Below are positions 27,281 to 35,356 of a stretch of 64,000 bases of DNA, piece by piece. The translations under genes were made by a program, and so were the position numbers. The notes under the pieces are model-generated. The model ran no database searches and was not told the DNA's origin. It was given only the letters and a program-made list of their open reading frames with translations. The DNA comes from Sphingomonas sp. So64.6b (lineage in GTDB: Bacteria; Pseudomonadota; Alphaproteobacteria; Sphingomonadales; Sphingomonadaceae), in assembly GCF_014171475.1 (NCBI RefSeq), contig NZ_CP048817.1:4154001-4218000 (forward strand), read 5' to 3'. The number at the start of each line of letters is the position of its first letter. Position 1 is the first letter of the stretch.

Positions 27281-27289
27281 GGATAGACC

Positions 27290-28687
27290 ATGATGCACCA
27301 CAGTAAATATCTGGCGCTCGCGCTGGCGCTTTCCGGAACCACCGCCGCCTTGGCGCAGACTGCGCCGCCTCCCGTCCAGCCGTCCCAGCCGGGTCAGACC
27401 GCGCCGGCCGCCGGCCAGCAGCCGGACGAACTGGTCGTCGATGTCGTTGGCGGCATCTCGGCGCCACTCGGCATCGCCATCCCCGTCATGCCGACCGCCG
27501 CGGTGGTCAACACGCCGGCCGGCAGCACCGATGAGCTTGGGCGCCAGCTTGCCGCGATCGTGACCAACGATCTGCGCAACAGCGGTTTGTTCAAGCCGAT
27601 CGCATCGGGCGGCCTGAAAGGCGTGGCCTTTCCCGAGGTGACCGCGCCGACCTTCGATTATTGGGGCGGTGCCGGCGCGTCCGCGCTGGTCCAGGGTTAT
27701 ATTCGCGCCAATGGCGACGGGACGCTGACCGTCGGCTGTTATCTCTACGATGTGTTTTCGCGCAACGAACTCGCGCGTCAGGGTTTCGTCGTACCGCCCG
27801 GCGACTGGCGGCGCGCGGGACACAAATGCGCCGATATGGTCTATTCGAAGCTGACCGGCGAAGGGCCTTATTTCGACAGTCGCGTCATCTATGTCTCGGA
27901 AACCGGCTCAAAGGCCAAGCGGATCAAGCGCTTGTCGATCATGGATCAGGACGGCGCCAATCACCGCTTCCTGACCAACGGCCAGTCGATCGTGTTGACG
28001 CCGCGCTTCGCGCCGAACCAGCAGACGGTCGTTTATATGAGCTATCTCAACGATCGGCCGGCGATCTATGTCTATGACATCGGGACCGGCAAGCAGCATT
28101 TGCTGGTCAACAATCCCAGCCTGAGCTTCTCGCCGCGCGTATCGCCTGATGGCCGCACCGTCGTGTTCTCGATGGCGGTCGCCGGCAATACCGACCTCTA
28201 CAAGGTGGCGATAACCGGCGGCTCGCCGCAGCGGCTGACCGATGCCCCGGGGATCGACACCGGCGCCAGCTTCTCACCTGACGGCAGCCGGATTGTGTTC
28301 GAAAGCGATCGTTCGGGCGCGCAGCAAATCTATGTCATGAACGCCGATGGATCGAACCAACAGCGCATCTCGTTCGGCAGCGGACGTTATGCGACGCCGG
28401 TGTGGAGCCCGCGCGGCGACCTGATCGCCTTCACCAAGATCGCGGGCAATTTCCGCATCGGCGTGATGAGCCCGTCGGGCAGCGGCGAAAAGCTGCTCAC
28501 CGACGACTGGCAGGACGAAGGACCGAGCTGGTCGCCCAATGGCCGCGTGCTGATGTTCCATCGCCAGGGCCGCGGTGGCGCCGGCAAGGCTGATCTTTGG
28601 TCGGTCGACCTGACCGGCGTCAATGAACGCCGCGTGCCGACGCCGCTCGATGGATCCGATCCGGGTTGGGGACCGTTACGTCGTTGA
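27290..28687 (+). CDS. tolB: Tol-Pal system protein TolB
   Basis: A 465-residue periplasmic protein with a signal peptide (about residues 1-23, TTAALAQ). An N-terminal alpha/beta domain (IVTNDLRNSGLFKPI) precedes a six-bladed beta-propeller with repeated blocks such as SPRVSPDGRTVVFS, ASFSPDGSRIVFESDR, PVWSPRGDLIAFT and PSWSPNGRVLMFH. It shuttles between TolA and Pal at the division site. The gene starts 9 nt after tolA. Confidence 0.97.
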   Translation: MMHHSKYLALALALSGTTAALAQTAPPPVQPSQPGQTAPAAGQQPDELVVDVVGGISAPLGIAIPVMPTAAVVNTPAGSTDELGRQLAAIVTNDLRNSGLFKPIASGGLKGVAFPEVTAPTFDYWGGAGASALVQGYIRANGDGTLTVGCYLYDVFSRNELARQGFVVPPGDWRRAGHKCADMVYSKLTGEGPYFDSRVIYVSETGSKAKRIKRLSIMDQDGANHRFLTNGQSIVLTPRFAPNQQTVVYMSYLNDRPAIYVYDIGTGKQHLLVNNPSLSFSPRVSPDGRTVVFSMAVAGNTDLYKVAITGGSPQRLTDAPGIDTGASFSPDGSRIVFESDRSGAQQIYVMNADGSNQQRISFGSGRYATPVWSPRGDLIAFTKIAGNFRIGVMSPSGSGEKLLTDDWQDEGPSWSPNGRVLMFHRQGRGGAGKADLWSVDLTGVNERRVPTPLDGSDPGWGPLRR

Positions 28688-28757
28688 GACCGTTACACCC
28701 CCGATGCCGATTTTCGGCCGAGACACGACTTACGACTTTATAAGAAGGAGACGCCAG

Positions 28758-29258
28758 ATGGCCAGATTGACCACCACGCTCATCATCGCGACAGCGCTGC
28801 TTGCGACCGCGGCCTGCTCGAAGAAGCGGCCGGAAACGCTGCCGCCGGCGCCGGGTGAGCAAACCTCCGGCCCGACCACGACCGACAATGTCGTGCCCGG
28901 TTCGCGCGCCGATTTCGAGCGTTCGGTGACCAGCAACACCGTCAATTTCGCGCTCGATCGTTATGATATCGACGCCCGTGCGCGCGAAATTCTCGACAGC
29001 CAGGTGGCATGGCTCGCCAAATGGCCCAATGTCCCGGTCAGCCTCGAAGGTCATGCCGATGAACGCGGTACGCGCGAATACAATTTGGCGCTCGGTGATC
29101 GTCGTGCCAATGCGGCGAAGAATTATCTCGCCGGGCGTGGTGTGAACCCGGCGCGGATTTCGACCATCAGCTATGGTAAGGAACGCCCGATCGCACTCGG
29201 GTCGGACGAGGCAAGCTGGGCGCAGAACCGCCGCGCCGTGACGATTGTGCTGAACTAA
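28758..29258 (+). CDS. pal: peptidoglycan-associated lipoprotein Pal
   Basis: A 166-residue outer-membrane lipoprotein. The lipobox LLATAACSKK puts the acylated Cys at residue 20, followed by a flexible Pro/Thr linker and an OmpA-like peptidoglycan-binding domain with VSLEGHADERGTREYNLALGDRRA. The start at 28758 lies behind AAGAAGGAG. The 70-nt gap after tolB may hold a separate promoter, as pal is often expressed more strongly than the tol genes, but none is evident. Confidence 0.97.
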   Translation: MARLTTTLIIATALLATAACSKKRPETLPPAPGEQTSGPTTTDNVVPGSRADFERSVTSNTVNFALDRYDIDARAREILDSQVAWLAKWPNVPVSLEGHADERGTREYNLALGDRRANAAKNYLAGRGVNPARISTISYGKERPIALGSDEASWAQNRRAVTIVLN

Positions 29259-29261
29259 AAA

Positions 29262-29435
29262 AAACCCCTCTCCCTTCAGGGGAGAGGAGTATCGGGTCGG
29301 CCATGCTGGCCCGCCGCGCAGCGGTGGGAGGGTGAGGGCGACGCTGCTTGAGGCAGTGTCGCCCTTTCCATGTCAGCTCGCCCTCACCCTTCCGCGCTTC
29401 GCGCTCCCTCCCTCTCCCCAAATGGGAGAGAGGGA
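29262..29435. repeat. nested intergenic palindrome after pal
   Basis: The gap after pal contains three nested inverted segments: CCTCTCCC...GGGAGAGG (29267-29287), GGGCGACGCTG...CAGTGTCGCCC around 29337-29364, and outer blocks GGGTGAGGGC / GCCCTCACCC, closing with CTCTCCCC...GGGAGAG near 29413-29431. The GTGAGGGCGA-type phrase is common in intergenic repeats of sphingomonads. The A-run before the first stem suggests it could also act as a minus-strand terminator; for pal it lacks a T tract. Confidence 0.7.
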
Positions 29436-29471
29436 ATCGATTCCGCTTGCACCGATCCAATACCCGATATA

Positions 29472-29487
29472 AATATGATATCATATT
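29472..29487. promoter_or_regulatory. perfect 16-bp palindrome upstream of the SPFH operon
   Basis: AATATGATATCATATT is its own reverse complement. It lies in an AT-rich island (unusual here) 14 nt before the SPFH start, with the GGGAGG ribosome-binding site between them. The size and symmetry fit an operator for a dimeric regulator. The downstream ribbon-helix-helix gene is the obvious candidate; this is inference. Confidence 0.65.
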
Positions 29488-29501
29488 AACGGGAGGTTCC
29501 A

Positions 29502-30404
29502 ATGTCGGATTCGGGTACGACCAACACCGCGCTCACGCTGTCGCGTGAGCGGCCGGCGGTGACGTCGAGCGGTTATATCATGCTGTTGCTGATGCTCGTC
29601 GCGATCATGGCGGCCGTGTTCGGGGCGTCGCTGATGCAGAACGATCCTGGTCTTGGCGGCATGATCATCGCCACCTCGGTCATCGTCTTCGCTTTCATCC
29701 TGTGCGGCTTTTATATGCAGCAGCCCAACCAGGCGACCGCGATCACCCTGTTCGGCGCATATAAAGGCACCGACCGCAATACCGGTCTGCGCTGGCTGAT
29801 GCCGTGGCTTGGCCGCAAAAAGGTGTCGCTACGCGCCAACAACATGATCTCCGAACGCTTGAAGGTGAACGACCTGCGCGGCAACCCGATCGAGATCGCC
29901 GCGCAAGTGGTGTGGCGCGTGACCGACACCGCTCAGGCGCTGTTCGACATCGATGACTACAAGTCGTTCGTGATCGTTCAGATCGAGGCTGCGGTGCGTA
30001 CGATCGGTTCGCGTTACCCTTATGACGATTTCGAACATCAGGAAATCACGCTGCGCGGCAATCACGATCAGGTCGCGGTCGAATTGCGCCAGGAACTGAT
30101 CGCGCGGCTGGTGGTCGCAGGCATCACGGTCGATGAATGCGGCTTCACTCACCTCGCTTATGCGCAGGAGATCGCGGGGGCCATGCTTCGCCGGCAACAG
30201 GCGCAGGCGGTGGTCGCGGCACGCAAGACCCTGGTCGAGGGCGCGGTCGGCATGGTCGAAATGGCGCTCGAATTGCTCAGCGAGAAGAATGTCGTCCATC
30301 TCGATGACGAACGCCGCGCGGCGATGGTCTCGAATCTGATGGTCGTGCTGTGCGGCGAGCGCGATACGCAGCCGGTGGTCAATACGGGCAGCCTGTACCA
30401 ATAG
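29502..30404 (+). CDS. SPFH/Band-7 domain membrane protein
   Basis: A 300-residue protein with two N-terminal hydrophobic helices (about residues 25-45 and 54-75) and a Band-7/SPFH domain: [46 protein letters not shown], then [29 protein letters not shown]-terminal coiled-coil-prone stretch follows ([32 protein letters not shown]). SPFH proteins form membrane-bound oligomers that organise lipid domains or proteases. It leads an operon with a ribbon-helix-helix protein (10-nt gap) and a small membrane protein. Confidence 0.9.
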   Translation: MSDSGTTNTALTLSRERPAVTSSGYIMLLLMLVAIMAAVFGASLMQNDPGLGGMIIATSVIVFAFILCGFYMQQPNQATAITLFGAYKGTDRNTGLRWLMPWLGRKKVSLRANNMISERLKVNDLRGNPIEIAAQVVWRVTDTAQALFDIDDYKSFVIVQIEAAVRTIGSRYPYDDFEHQEITLRGNHDQVAVELRQELIARLVVAGITVDECGFTHLAYAQEIAGAMLRRQQAQAVVAARKTLVEGAVGMVEMALELLSEKNVVHLDDERRAAMVSNLMVVLCGERDTQPVVNTGSLYQ

Positions 30405-30414
30405 GTCGCGCGGC

Positions 30415-30627
30415 ATGACGCCCCCTTCCAAAAAGGCGTTCCCGCTGCGCCTCGATCCCGCGCTCTACGCGGCGATCGAGCGCGCCGCGGCGAGCGACCT
30501 GCGCAGCGTCAACGCGCAGGTCGAATGCCTGCTTCGCGAGGCGCTGGCGAAGCGAGGGGTGAAGCTGGAAGCGCCGGTGCCGGCCAAGCGTGGGCGCCCG
30601 CCGAAATCGAGCGCAGGAGAAGCGTGA
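30415..30627 (+). CDS. Arc-like ribbon-helix-helix DNA-binding protein
   Basis: A 70-residue protein. The ribbon strand is [12 protein letters not shown] (about residues 7-18), followed by helix A ([12 protein letters not shown]), the [14 protein letters not shown] helix B typical of Arc/MetJ, and a basic tail ending [11 protein letters not shown], an AT-hook-like GRPPK. It probably dimerises on palindromic DNA and may repress its own operon through the palindrome at 29472-29487. Not an evident antitoxin: no toxin gene is adjacent. Its TGA overlaps the next ATG (TGATG). Confidence 0.87.
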   Translation: MTPPSKKAFPLRLDPALYAAIERAAASDLRSVNAQVECLLREALAKRGVKLEAPVPAKRGRPPKSSAGEA

Positions 30628-30893
30628 TGGACATCGAATCGATCAAACGTGCCGATCGGGCAGGTGATGGATATTGGTTCGCGCCCAAGCTGTTCGGCCT
30701 CGGCGCAACGCCGGTGACTTGGCAGGGCTGGGCGATGACCCTGACCTATGTCGCGGCGATGCTCGCGACGCTGCGTCTCCTGCCGGGCATCGGTCCGCGC
30801 GTCCTCGTCTGCCTTGCCGTGACGGCCGCCTATATGAACATTGCCGCGCGCAAGACCGAAGGCGGCTGGCATTGGCGCTGGGGCGGCAAGTGA
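30627..30893 (+). CDS. small membrane protein of the SPFH operon
   Basis: An 88-residue protein starting in TGATG overlap with the RHH gene. A soluble N-terminus ([26 protein letters not shown]) is followed by two hydrophobic helices (GWAMTLTYVAAMLATLRLL and VLVCLAVTAAYMNIAA) and a short charged, Trp-rich end (KTEGGWHWRWGGK). I cannot name the family. Translational coupling points to a joint function with the SPFH protein. Confidence 0.75.
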   Translation: MDIESIKRADRAGDGYWFAPKLFGLGATPVTWQGWAMTLTYVAAMLATLRLLPGIGPRVLVCLAVTAAYMNIAARKTEGGWHWRWGGK

Positions 30894-30898
30894 CGGCC

Positions 30899-31361
30899 AT
30901 GATGAAGATGCCGGGATTCGCCCTCACCGCGTTCGCCGCCGCGCCCGCTACCGCCGCTACAGCCCCGGCGACGACCGAGCTGACCGTACCCGGTCCGCAG
31001 GGGCCGATCGCGAACCCTGGTCGATCCCGGTGGTAAAGGGCCGGCGATCATCATCATCCCGGGTTCCGGCCCGACCGATCGCGACGGCAACAACCCGCTC
31101 GGCGTCAAGGCCGCGCCGTACCGCATGCTCGCCGAAGCGCTCGCAGCGCGCGGCATCGCGACGCCGCGCGCCGACAAACGCGGGTTGGCCGTCGCCGCGC
31201 CGCGTGCGACGCTGACGCTACTCCCCGGCGTCAACCATGTGCTGAAGCTGGTCGCCACCGACGACCGCGCGGCGAATCGGGCGACTTATGGTGATCCGAC
31301 CTTGCCGATCGCGCCGGCGGTGGTCGATACGGTTGCCGCCTTTGTAACGACGCCGCGTTAA
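30899..31361 (+). pseudogene. decayed alpha/beta hydrolase
   Basis: Remnant of an exported esterase-like hydrolase. The first part (MMKMPGFALTAFAA... TELTVPGPQGPIA) holds a signal sequence and strand 1. At about 31015 the frame shifts, so this reading ends at TAA 31034-31036, while the continuation (LVDPGGKGPAIIIIPGSGPTDRDG... ADKRG) runs in another frame. After ADKRG the sequence jumps to APRATLTLLPGVNHVLK near the C-terminus, so the central region with the nucleophile Ser elbow is missing. No intact product is possible. Its end overlaps the convergent nuclease gene by 4 nt. Confidence 0.85.
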
Positions 31362-32218
31362 CCCAGCGCTTCGTCGAGCAAACGCGCCAGCCTTAAGCCG
31401 CCCCGTTCGATTTCGAGCCGCGCGGTCGGCACCAATTTTTCGATCGTTGCCTGGTCGAGTTTCGCTCGCGCCGGCACCGGACCACAGGCATCGCCGCCAA
31501 GTGCGGTTGCATAGGTCGCATCATGCGCGACCTGCCAGCTCTCCCGACTCCAGTCCTCGACGCTACCCGCCTGGATCGCTGCCTTCTCTTCCGGCGAATA
31601 GCGCCGCACCAGCGACGGCGGCGTGGAGATCGCGCGCTCGGCGAGATAGCCGTCCCAGATTGCGTGCAGGTTGAGCCGTTCGGGCGCATAAGCGCCGTAA
31701 GCGGCGGTCACCTTGTTGCCGCCGAGATCGCCCCGGTCGCCGGCGTGGAGCGGCTGGTGCAGATCGCCCATGAAATGGACCAGGAAGGCCAGCGCCTGGA
31801 CGCGTTCGCGCATCGGCAGCGTCTTGTCCTTGAGCAATTTCACGTCGCGCTCGATCTGCGCCGAGACGCAATTGCCGTCGCGGCACGCCGATTTCAGGTC
31901 GAACGGCTTGCACACATCGACATTCTGATAATGCCAGTTGGGCGTGTAGCTGAAGCGCGGACCCAATGTCTTGATACAGTCCGCCCACACGCTGGCCTGC
32001 TCGATCGTCCGGGCGGGACAGGTCGGGGTCTCGAGCAACTGCGCATGGCGCAGGATGCGCTCGATCGCGGCGCGGGTTTCCGGCTTGGCATTGCGATAGC
32101 CGATCGTGGCGACCGTCTCATGGCCATATTCCCAATAGGCGGAAACGGGCGCGGCGATGGTGACCGCGAACAAGGCGAACAGGACGGGGGCGAGCAGGGC
32201 GGGGAGGATGCGACTCAT
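31358..32218 (-). CDS. S1/P1-family zinc nuclease
   Basis: A 286-residue secreted nuclease. The signal peptide ends VSA, making Tyr28-Trp29 the mature start; S1/P1 enzymes use an N-terminal Trp as zinc ligand. Further ligand regions are YGHETVA, WHYQNVDV, LVHFMGDLHQPLHAGDRGDLGGN and NLHAIWD, all in family order. Expected activity is phosphodiester cleavage of single-stranded DNA/RNA and 3'-nucleotides in the periplasm or outside. Four Cys could form disulfides. Confidence 0.93.
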   Translation of the reverse strand: MSRILPALLAPVLFALFAVTIAAPVSAYWEYGHETVATIGYRNAKPETRAAIERILRHAQLLETPTCPARTIEQASVWADCIKTLGPRFSYTPNWHYQNVDVCKPFDLKSACRDGNCVSAQIERDVKLLKDKTLPMRERVQALAFLVHFMGDLHQPLHAGDRGDLGGNKVTAAYGAYAPERLNLHAIWDGYLAERAISTPPSLVRRYSPEEKAAIQAGSVEDWSRESWQVAHDATYATALGGDACGPVPARAKLDQATIEKLVPTARLEIERGGLRLARLLDEALG

Positions 32219-32270
32219 GGCACCGCTCTACTCCTCTCGCTTCCCCGGACAAGAGCGAGAGGTGTCCCCT

Positions 32271-33221
32271 TTATTCGTCGGCGTAGATCGCGATCGATCG
32301 TGCGCCATCGGACGTTGTGCGCGCGCGGTTCATGCCTGCGGTGATGAAGCTCCACGCCAGCTCGCCGTTCGGCGCGGCGACGATCACCCCGCCGGTGCCG
32401 CCCAGCGAGCGGACGTCGGCAAGCACCGCGTCCGCTGCGTCCTGTACGGTCGTGCCGCTGAGCCGGACCCGGGCGCAAATCTCGTGCGCGACGCCGGCGC
32501 GGATGAAGAATTCGCCCGCGCCCGTCGCCGACACCGCGCAGGCGCGGTCGTCGGCATAGGTGCCCGCGCCGATCAATGGCGAATCGCCGACTCGGCCCCA
32601 GCGCTTACCGGTCACGCCGCCGGTCGAGGTCGCCGCTGCGACATGGCCGTGCACATCGCACGCGACCGCGCCGACCGTGCCGTATTTCATGTCCACGTCG
32701 AACGCGTCGCCACCGCGTGATTTGAGCTCGTCCAGCTGCCGGCGTCGTTCGGGCAGGGCGAACCAGTCCTGATCCGCTTGGTCGAGTCCCGCATCGATCG
32801 AGAAGCCGTCGGCGCCCGCGCCGGACAGCAGCACGTGCCGCCCGGCCACCATCACCGCCTGCGCCAGATCGACCGGGTGACGCGTCGCGGTGATGCCAGC
32901 CACCGCGCCCGCGCGGCGGTCGCGTCCGTCCATGATCGCGGCATCCAGTTCGGCCACGCCGTCGAAGCTGAGCGCCGCGCCGCGCCCGGCGTTGAAATGC
33001 GGATCGTCCTCGAGCACGCGCACCGCCGCGGCCACTGCATCGAGTGCCGATCCGCCACGACCGAGTACCGCCGACCCCGCGTCGAGCGCTTCTGCAAGCC
33101 CTGTGCGGATGCCGGCGTCCTGCGCGGGCGTCAGCCGGTCGCGGGTCATCATGCCCGCCCCGCCATGGATCATCAGCGTCCAGCGCCGATCGGCAACGGG
33201 GTCGAGAACGGGGTCGGGCAT
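32271..33221 (-). CDS. isoaspartyl peptidase / L-asparaginase (Ntn hydrolase)
   Basis: A 316-residue plant-type asparaginase proenzyme. The self-cleavage site is Gly181-Thr182 in KYGTVGAVACDVHGHVAAATSTGG, Thr182 becoming the catalytic N-terminus of the beta subunit. The N-terminal IHGGAGMM and NAGRGAALSFDG segments and the substrate-binding VGDSPLIGAGTYAD are also typical. It removes isoaspartyl residues from dipeptides and hydrolyses asparagine. No signal peptide is seen, so it is cytoplasmic. It lies between the nuclease and acyltransferase genes on the same strand. Confidence 0.93.
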   Translation of the reverse strand: MPDPVLDPVADRRWTLMIHGGAGMMTRDRLTPAQDAGIRTGLAEALDAGSAVLGRGGSALDAVAAAVRVLEDDPHFNAGRGAALSFDGVAELDAAIMDGRDRRAGAVAGITATRHPVDLAQAVMVAGRHVLLSGAGADGFSIDAGLDQADQDWFALPERRRQLDELKSRGGDAFDVDMKYGTVGAVACDVHGHVAAATSTGGVTGKRWGRVGDSPLIGAGTYADDRACAVSATGAGEFFIRAGVAHEICARVRLSGTTVQDAADAVLADVRSLGGTGGVIVAAPNGELAWSFITAGMNRARTTSDGARSIAIYADE

Positions 33222-33245
33222 GGTCGAGTTTCCGGTATCGGCGGG

Positions 33246-34418
33246 TCAGATAATCGCGGGTCTGGTATCAGATGGCAGGGGGCGTGCCACCCTTGCGCGC
33301 AACCCGATCAGCGGCCGCAGCCACCCCACTTCGCGTCCGACCAGATAAAAGGCCCAGCATCCGGCGACCGTGGTCGTGACCAGAATGACGAACTCGACGC
33401 CCGGCGGCAGGTGGAAAGGCAACAGCGCGAATTCGACGCCGACGATGATCGTCTGATGGATGATGTAGAAGGGGAACACCGCCTCGGTCAGCGTCGCGCG
33501 CCAGCGATGGTCGCGGTTCCAATGGCTGTCGGCAAAGCCGATCAGCGCGATGATCGTGCTCCAGCCCTGGATTGCACGCGCCCAGGAAAAGACCTGGCCA
33601 AAGGGCCAGGGCATGGCACTGCCGGGCCAGTTCCATTCGATCGTCGCGACCACCGCATAGCTTGCCACCGCTACGATCGCAGCCGGACGCCACCAGCGCC
33701 CGATCGCGGCAAAGGCGGGTGTCGACCCGGCCAGCGCAAAACCGAACAGGAATCCCGGTAAATATTGCGCATGCGCGACCCCGTCGTCGAATAGCGCATG
33801 CGTCTCGCGAGCACCCGGGAACAGCCATGCCGCAATGAGGATCAGCCACGCGGCCGGAATCAGCCAAGCGCCGATCCCGCCGAAGATGCGGTCGAACACG
33901 ACCTGCAGCTTGAGTCGCTCGAGCAATGCCCCAATCAAGACGGCGCCAATCGCCAGCGCCATGGTGTAGACCCACAGATAAACCACGAACCACAGATGCT
34001 GCCAGGTCGGCAGGATGATGCCCATGAGCTTGCCGAAGCGAAAATAGTCATGCAGCCAGAAGGTCCACAAGCTGCCGGAATAGCCGTATTTGCTGGCCAG
34101 TTCGGCCCAGGGCTGCAGCGGGATGACCACCAGCACGCCGAACAGCAGCGGGATCAGCAAGCGCTTGCTGCGCGATCCGGCGAAAGCCCATGTGCCGCCG
34201 CCCTTCATCAGCAGCGCGCGGCTGGCATAACCCGACACCACGAACAGCAGCAGCAGCCGCCAGCTATTGGTCGCGAGCATCGGAATCGCCACCCATTCCA
34301 TCGGGTGGGCGGTCTTCACATGATAGTCCCACGGCACGAAGACCATGCCGATATGGTAGAAAATGAGCAGCCCGAATGCGCCGATCCGAAGCCAGTCCAG
34401 TCCGTAGTGCCGTTCCAT
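33246..34418 (-). CDS. acyltransferase-3 family membrane protein, copy 1
   Basis: A 390-residue protein with about ten helices. The N-terminal ERHYGLDWLRIGAFGLLIFYHIGMVF holds the family's conserved Arg and His, and later blocks are HLWFVVYLWVY and FPFYIIHQTIIV. Relatives include OpgC-like glucan succinyltransferases and O-antigen acetyltransferases. The start at 34418 matches the paralogue at 35310-36497, with which it shares order and many motifs. The acceptor is unknown but extracytoplasmic glycan modification is likely. Confidence 0.88.
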   Translation of the reverse strand: MERHYGLDWLRIGAFGLLIFYHIGMVFVPWDYHVKTAHPMEWVAIPMLATNSWRLLLLFVVSGYASRALLMKGGGTWAFAGSRSKRLLIPLLFGVLVVIPLQPWAELASKYGYSGSLWTFWLHDYFRFGKLMGIILPTWQHLWFVVYLWVYTMALAIGAVLIGALLERLKLQVVFDRIFGGIGAWLIPAAWLILIAAWLFPGARETHALFDDGVAHAQYLPGFLFGFALAGSTPAFAAIGRWWRPAAIVAVASYAVVATIEWNWPGSAMPWPFGQVFSWARAIQGWSTIIALIGFADSHWNRDHRWRATLTEAVFPFYIIHQTIIVGVEFALLPFHLPPGVEFVILVTTTVAGCWAFYLVGREVGWLRPLIGLRARVARPLPSDTRPAII

Positions 34419-34513
34419 CTCAGTCCCTTTAACGCGTAAGATGGCGCTGGCTAGCGAGCAGCGCGCTCCGCCGGTATCGGGGAGGGGCGGATGGCGGCGA
34501 GCAGGGGACAAGC

Positions 34514-35356
34514 GTGACGCATAGCGGGACCAGCGGCGGGGATGGCGGGACGACCGGCGCGCGGCGGCGGCTCGTGCTGCTGCTCGGCGCCGGCTTCACG
34601 GTGATCCTGATCGCGATCACGATCGCCAATGCCGAATCGATGATGAGCGACTTCGCCTCGGCCGGCATCGCGGTTACCCGGACTCATGTCTGGGTGTGGG
34701 AAGTGTCGAGCATCATTGCCTGGCTCAGCCTGGCACCGCCGGTCTGGTACTTGATCGCGAAGGTCCGCCCGCCGCGCTTCACCTGGGTCCAGGTCGCGCT
34801 GATCCTGGTGCTGGCGACCGTCCCGGTATCGGCCTGGCACATCGGTTTGATGATCGTGCTGCGCAAAGCCTTTTACGCATTCGAAGGGCAAGCCTATCAC
34901 TTCTTCGGACCGCTGAAGAACGCGCTGATCTACGAATATCGCAAGGATGTCGGCACCTATCTGCAATGGGCCGGCATGGCGGCGGTCGCGCAATGGTTGC
35001 TCGCCAACGCCGACGCTGCGGCGGCTCCACGGGAGGAGCCGGGCGCGGCCTTCCTCGCGGTGGCGGACGGCAGCGTCACGCATCAGGTACCGGTGGCCGA
35101 GATCGATCAGCTGACGGCGGCGGGCAATTATGTCGAGATCAGCTGGGGCACGCGCACCCTGCTCCACCGCGCGACACTCGCCGCGGTCGAAGCGGAACTG
35201 GGCGACGCGTTCGTGCGCATCCATCGCAGCCGCATCGTGCGCCGCGGCGCGATCCGCCGGGTCGAGACCGATCGCAGCGGCGACTTCACCATCGACCTGG
35301 CGAGTGGCGTCAGCGTGCGGGGGAGCCGACGCTTCCGGGCAGGGGTACAGGCCTGA
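34514..35356 (+). CDS. membrane-anchored LytTR-family transcriptional regulator
   Basis: A 280-residue protein with a GTG start at 34514 behind AGGGG. The N-terminal half has four hydrophobic helices (about residues 19-160). The C-terminal ~100 residues are a LytTR DNA-binding domain (VPVAEIDQLTAAGNYVEISWGTRTLLHRATLAAVEAEL... FVRIHRSRIVRRGAIRRVE). It lacks a receiver domain and should sense at the membrane. It lies between two acyltransferase-3 genes transcribed the other way: one divergent, one convergent with a 47-nt overlap. Confidence 0.9.
   Translation: MTHSGTSGGDGGTTGARRRLVLLLGAGFTVILIAITIANAESMMSDFASAGIAVTRTHVWVWEVSSIIAWLSLAPPVWYLIAKVRPPRFTWVQVALILVLATVPVSAWHIGLMIVLRKAFYAFEGQAYHFFGPLKNALIYEYRKDVGTYLQWAGMAAVAQWLLANADAAAAPREEPGAAFLAVADGSVTHQVPVAEIDQLTAAGNYVEISWGTRTLLHRATLAAVEAELGDAFVRIHRSRIVRRGAIRRVETDRSGDFTIDLASGVSVRGSRRFRAGVQA

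Noticed and set aside
30415..30893. Toxin-antitoxin pair (RHH protein plus small membrane protein)
   Set aside because: The RHH gene comes after an SPFH gene in the same operon and the small protein has two ordinary membrane helices without a known toxin pattern; kept only as a weak alternative.
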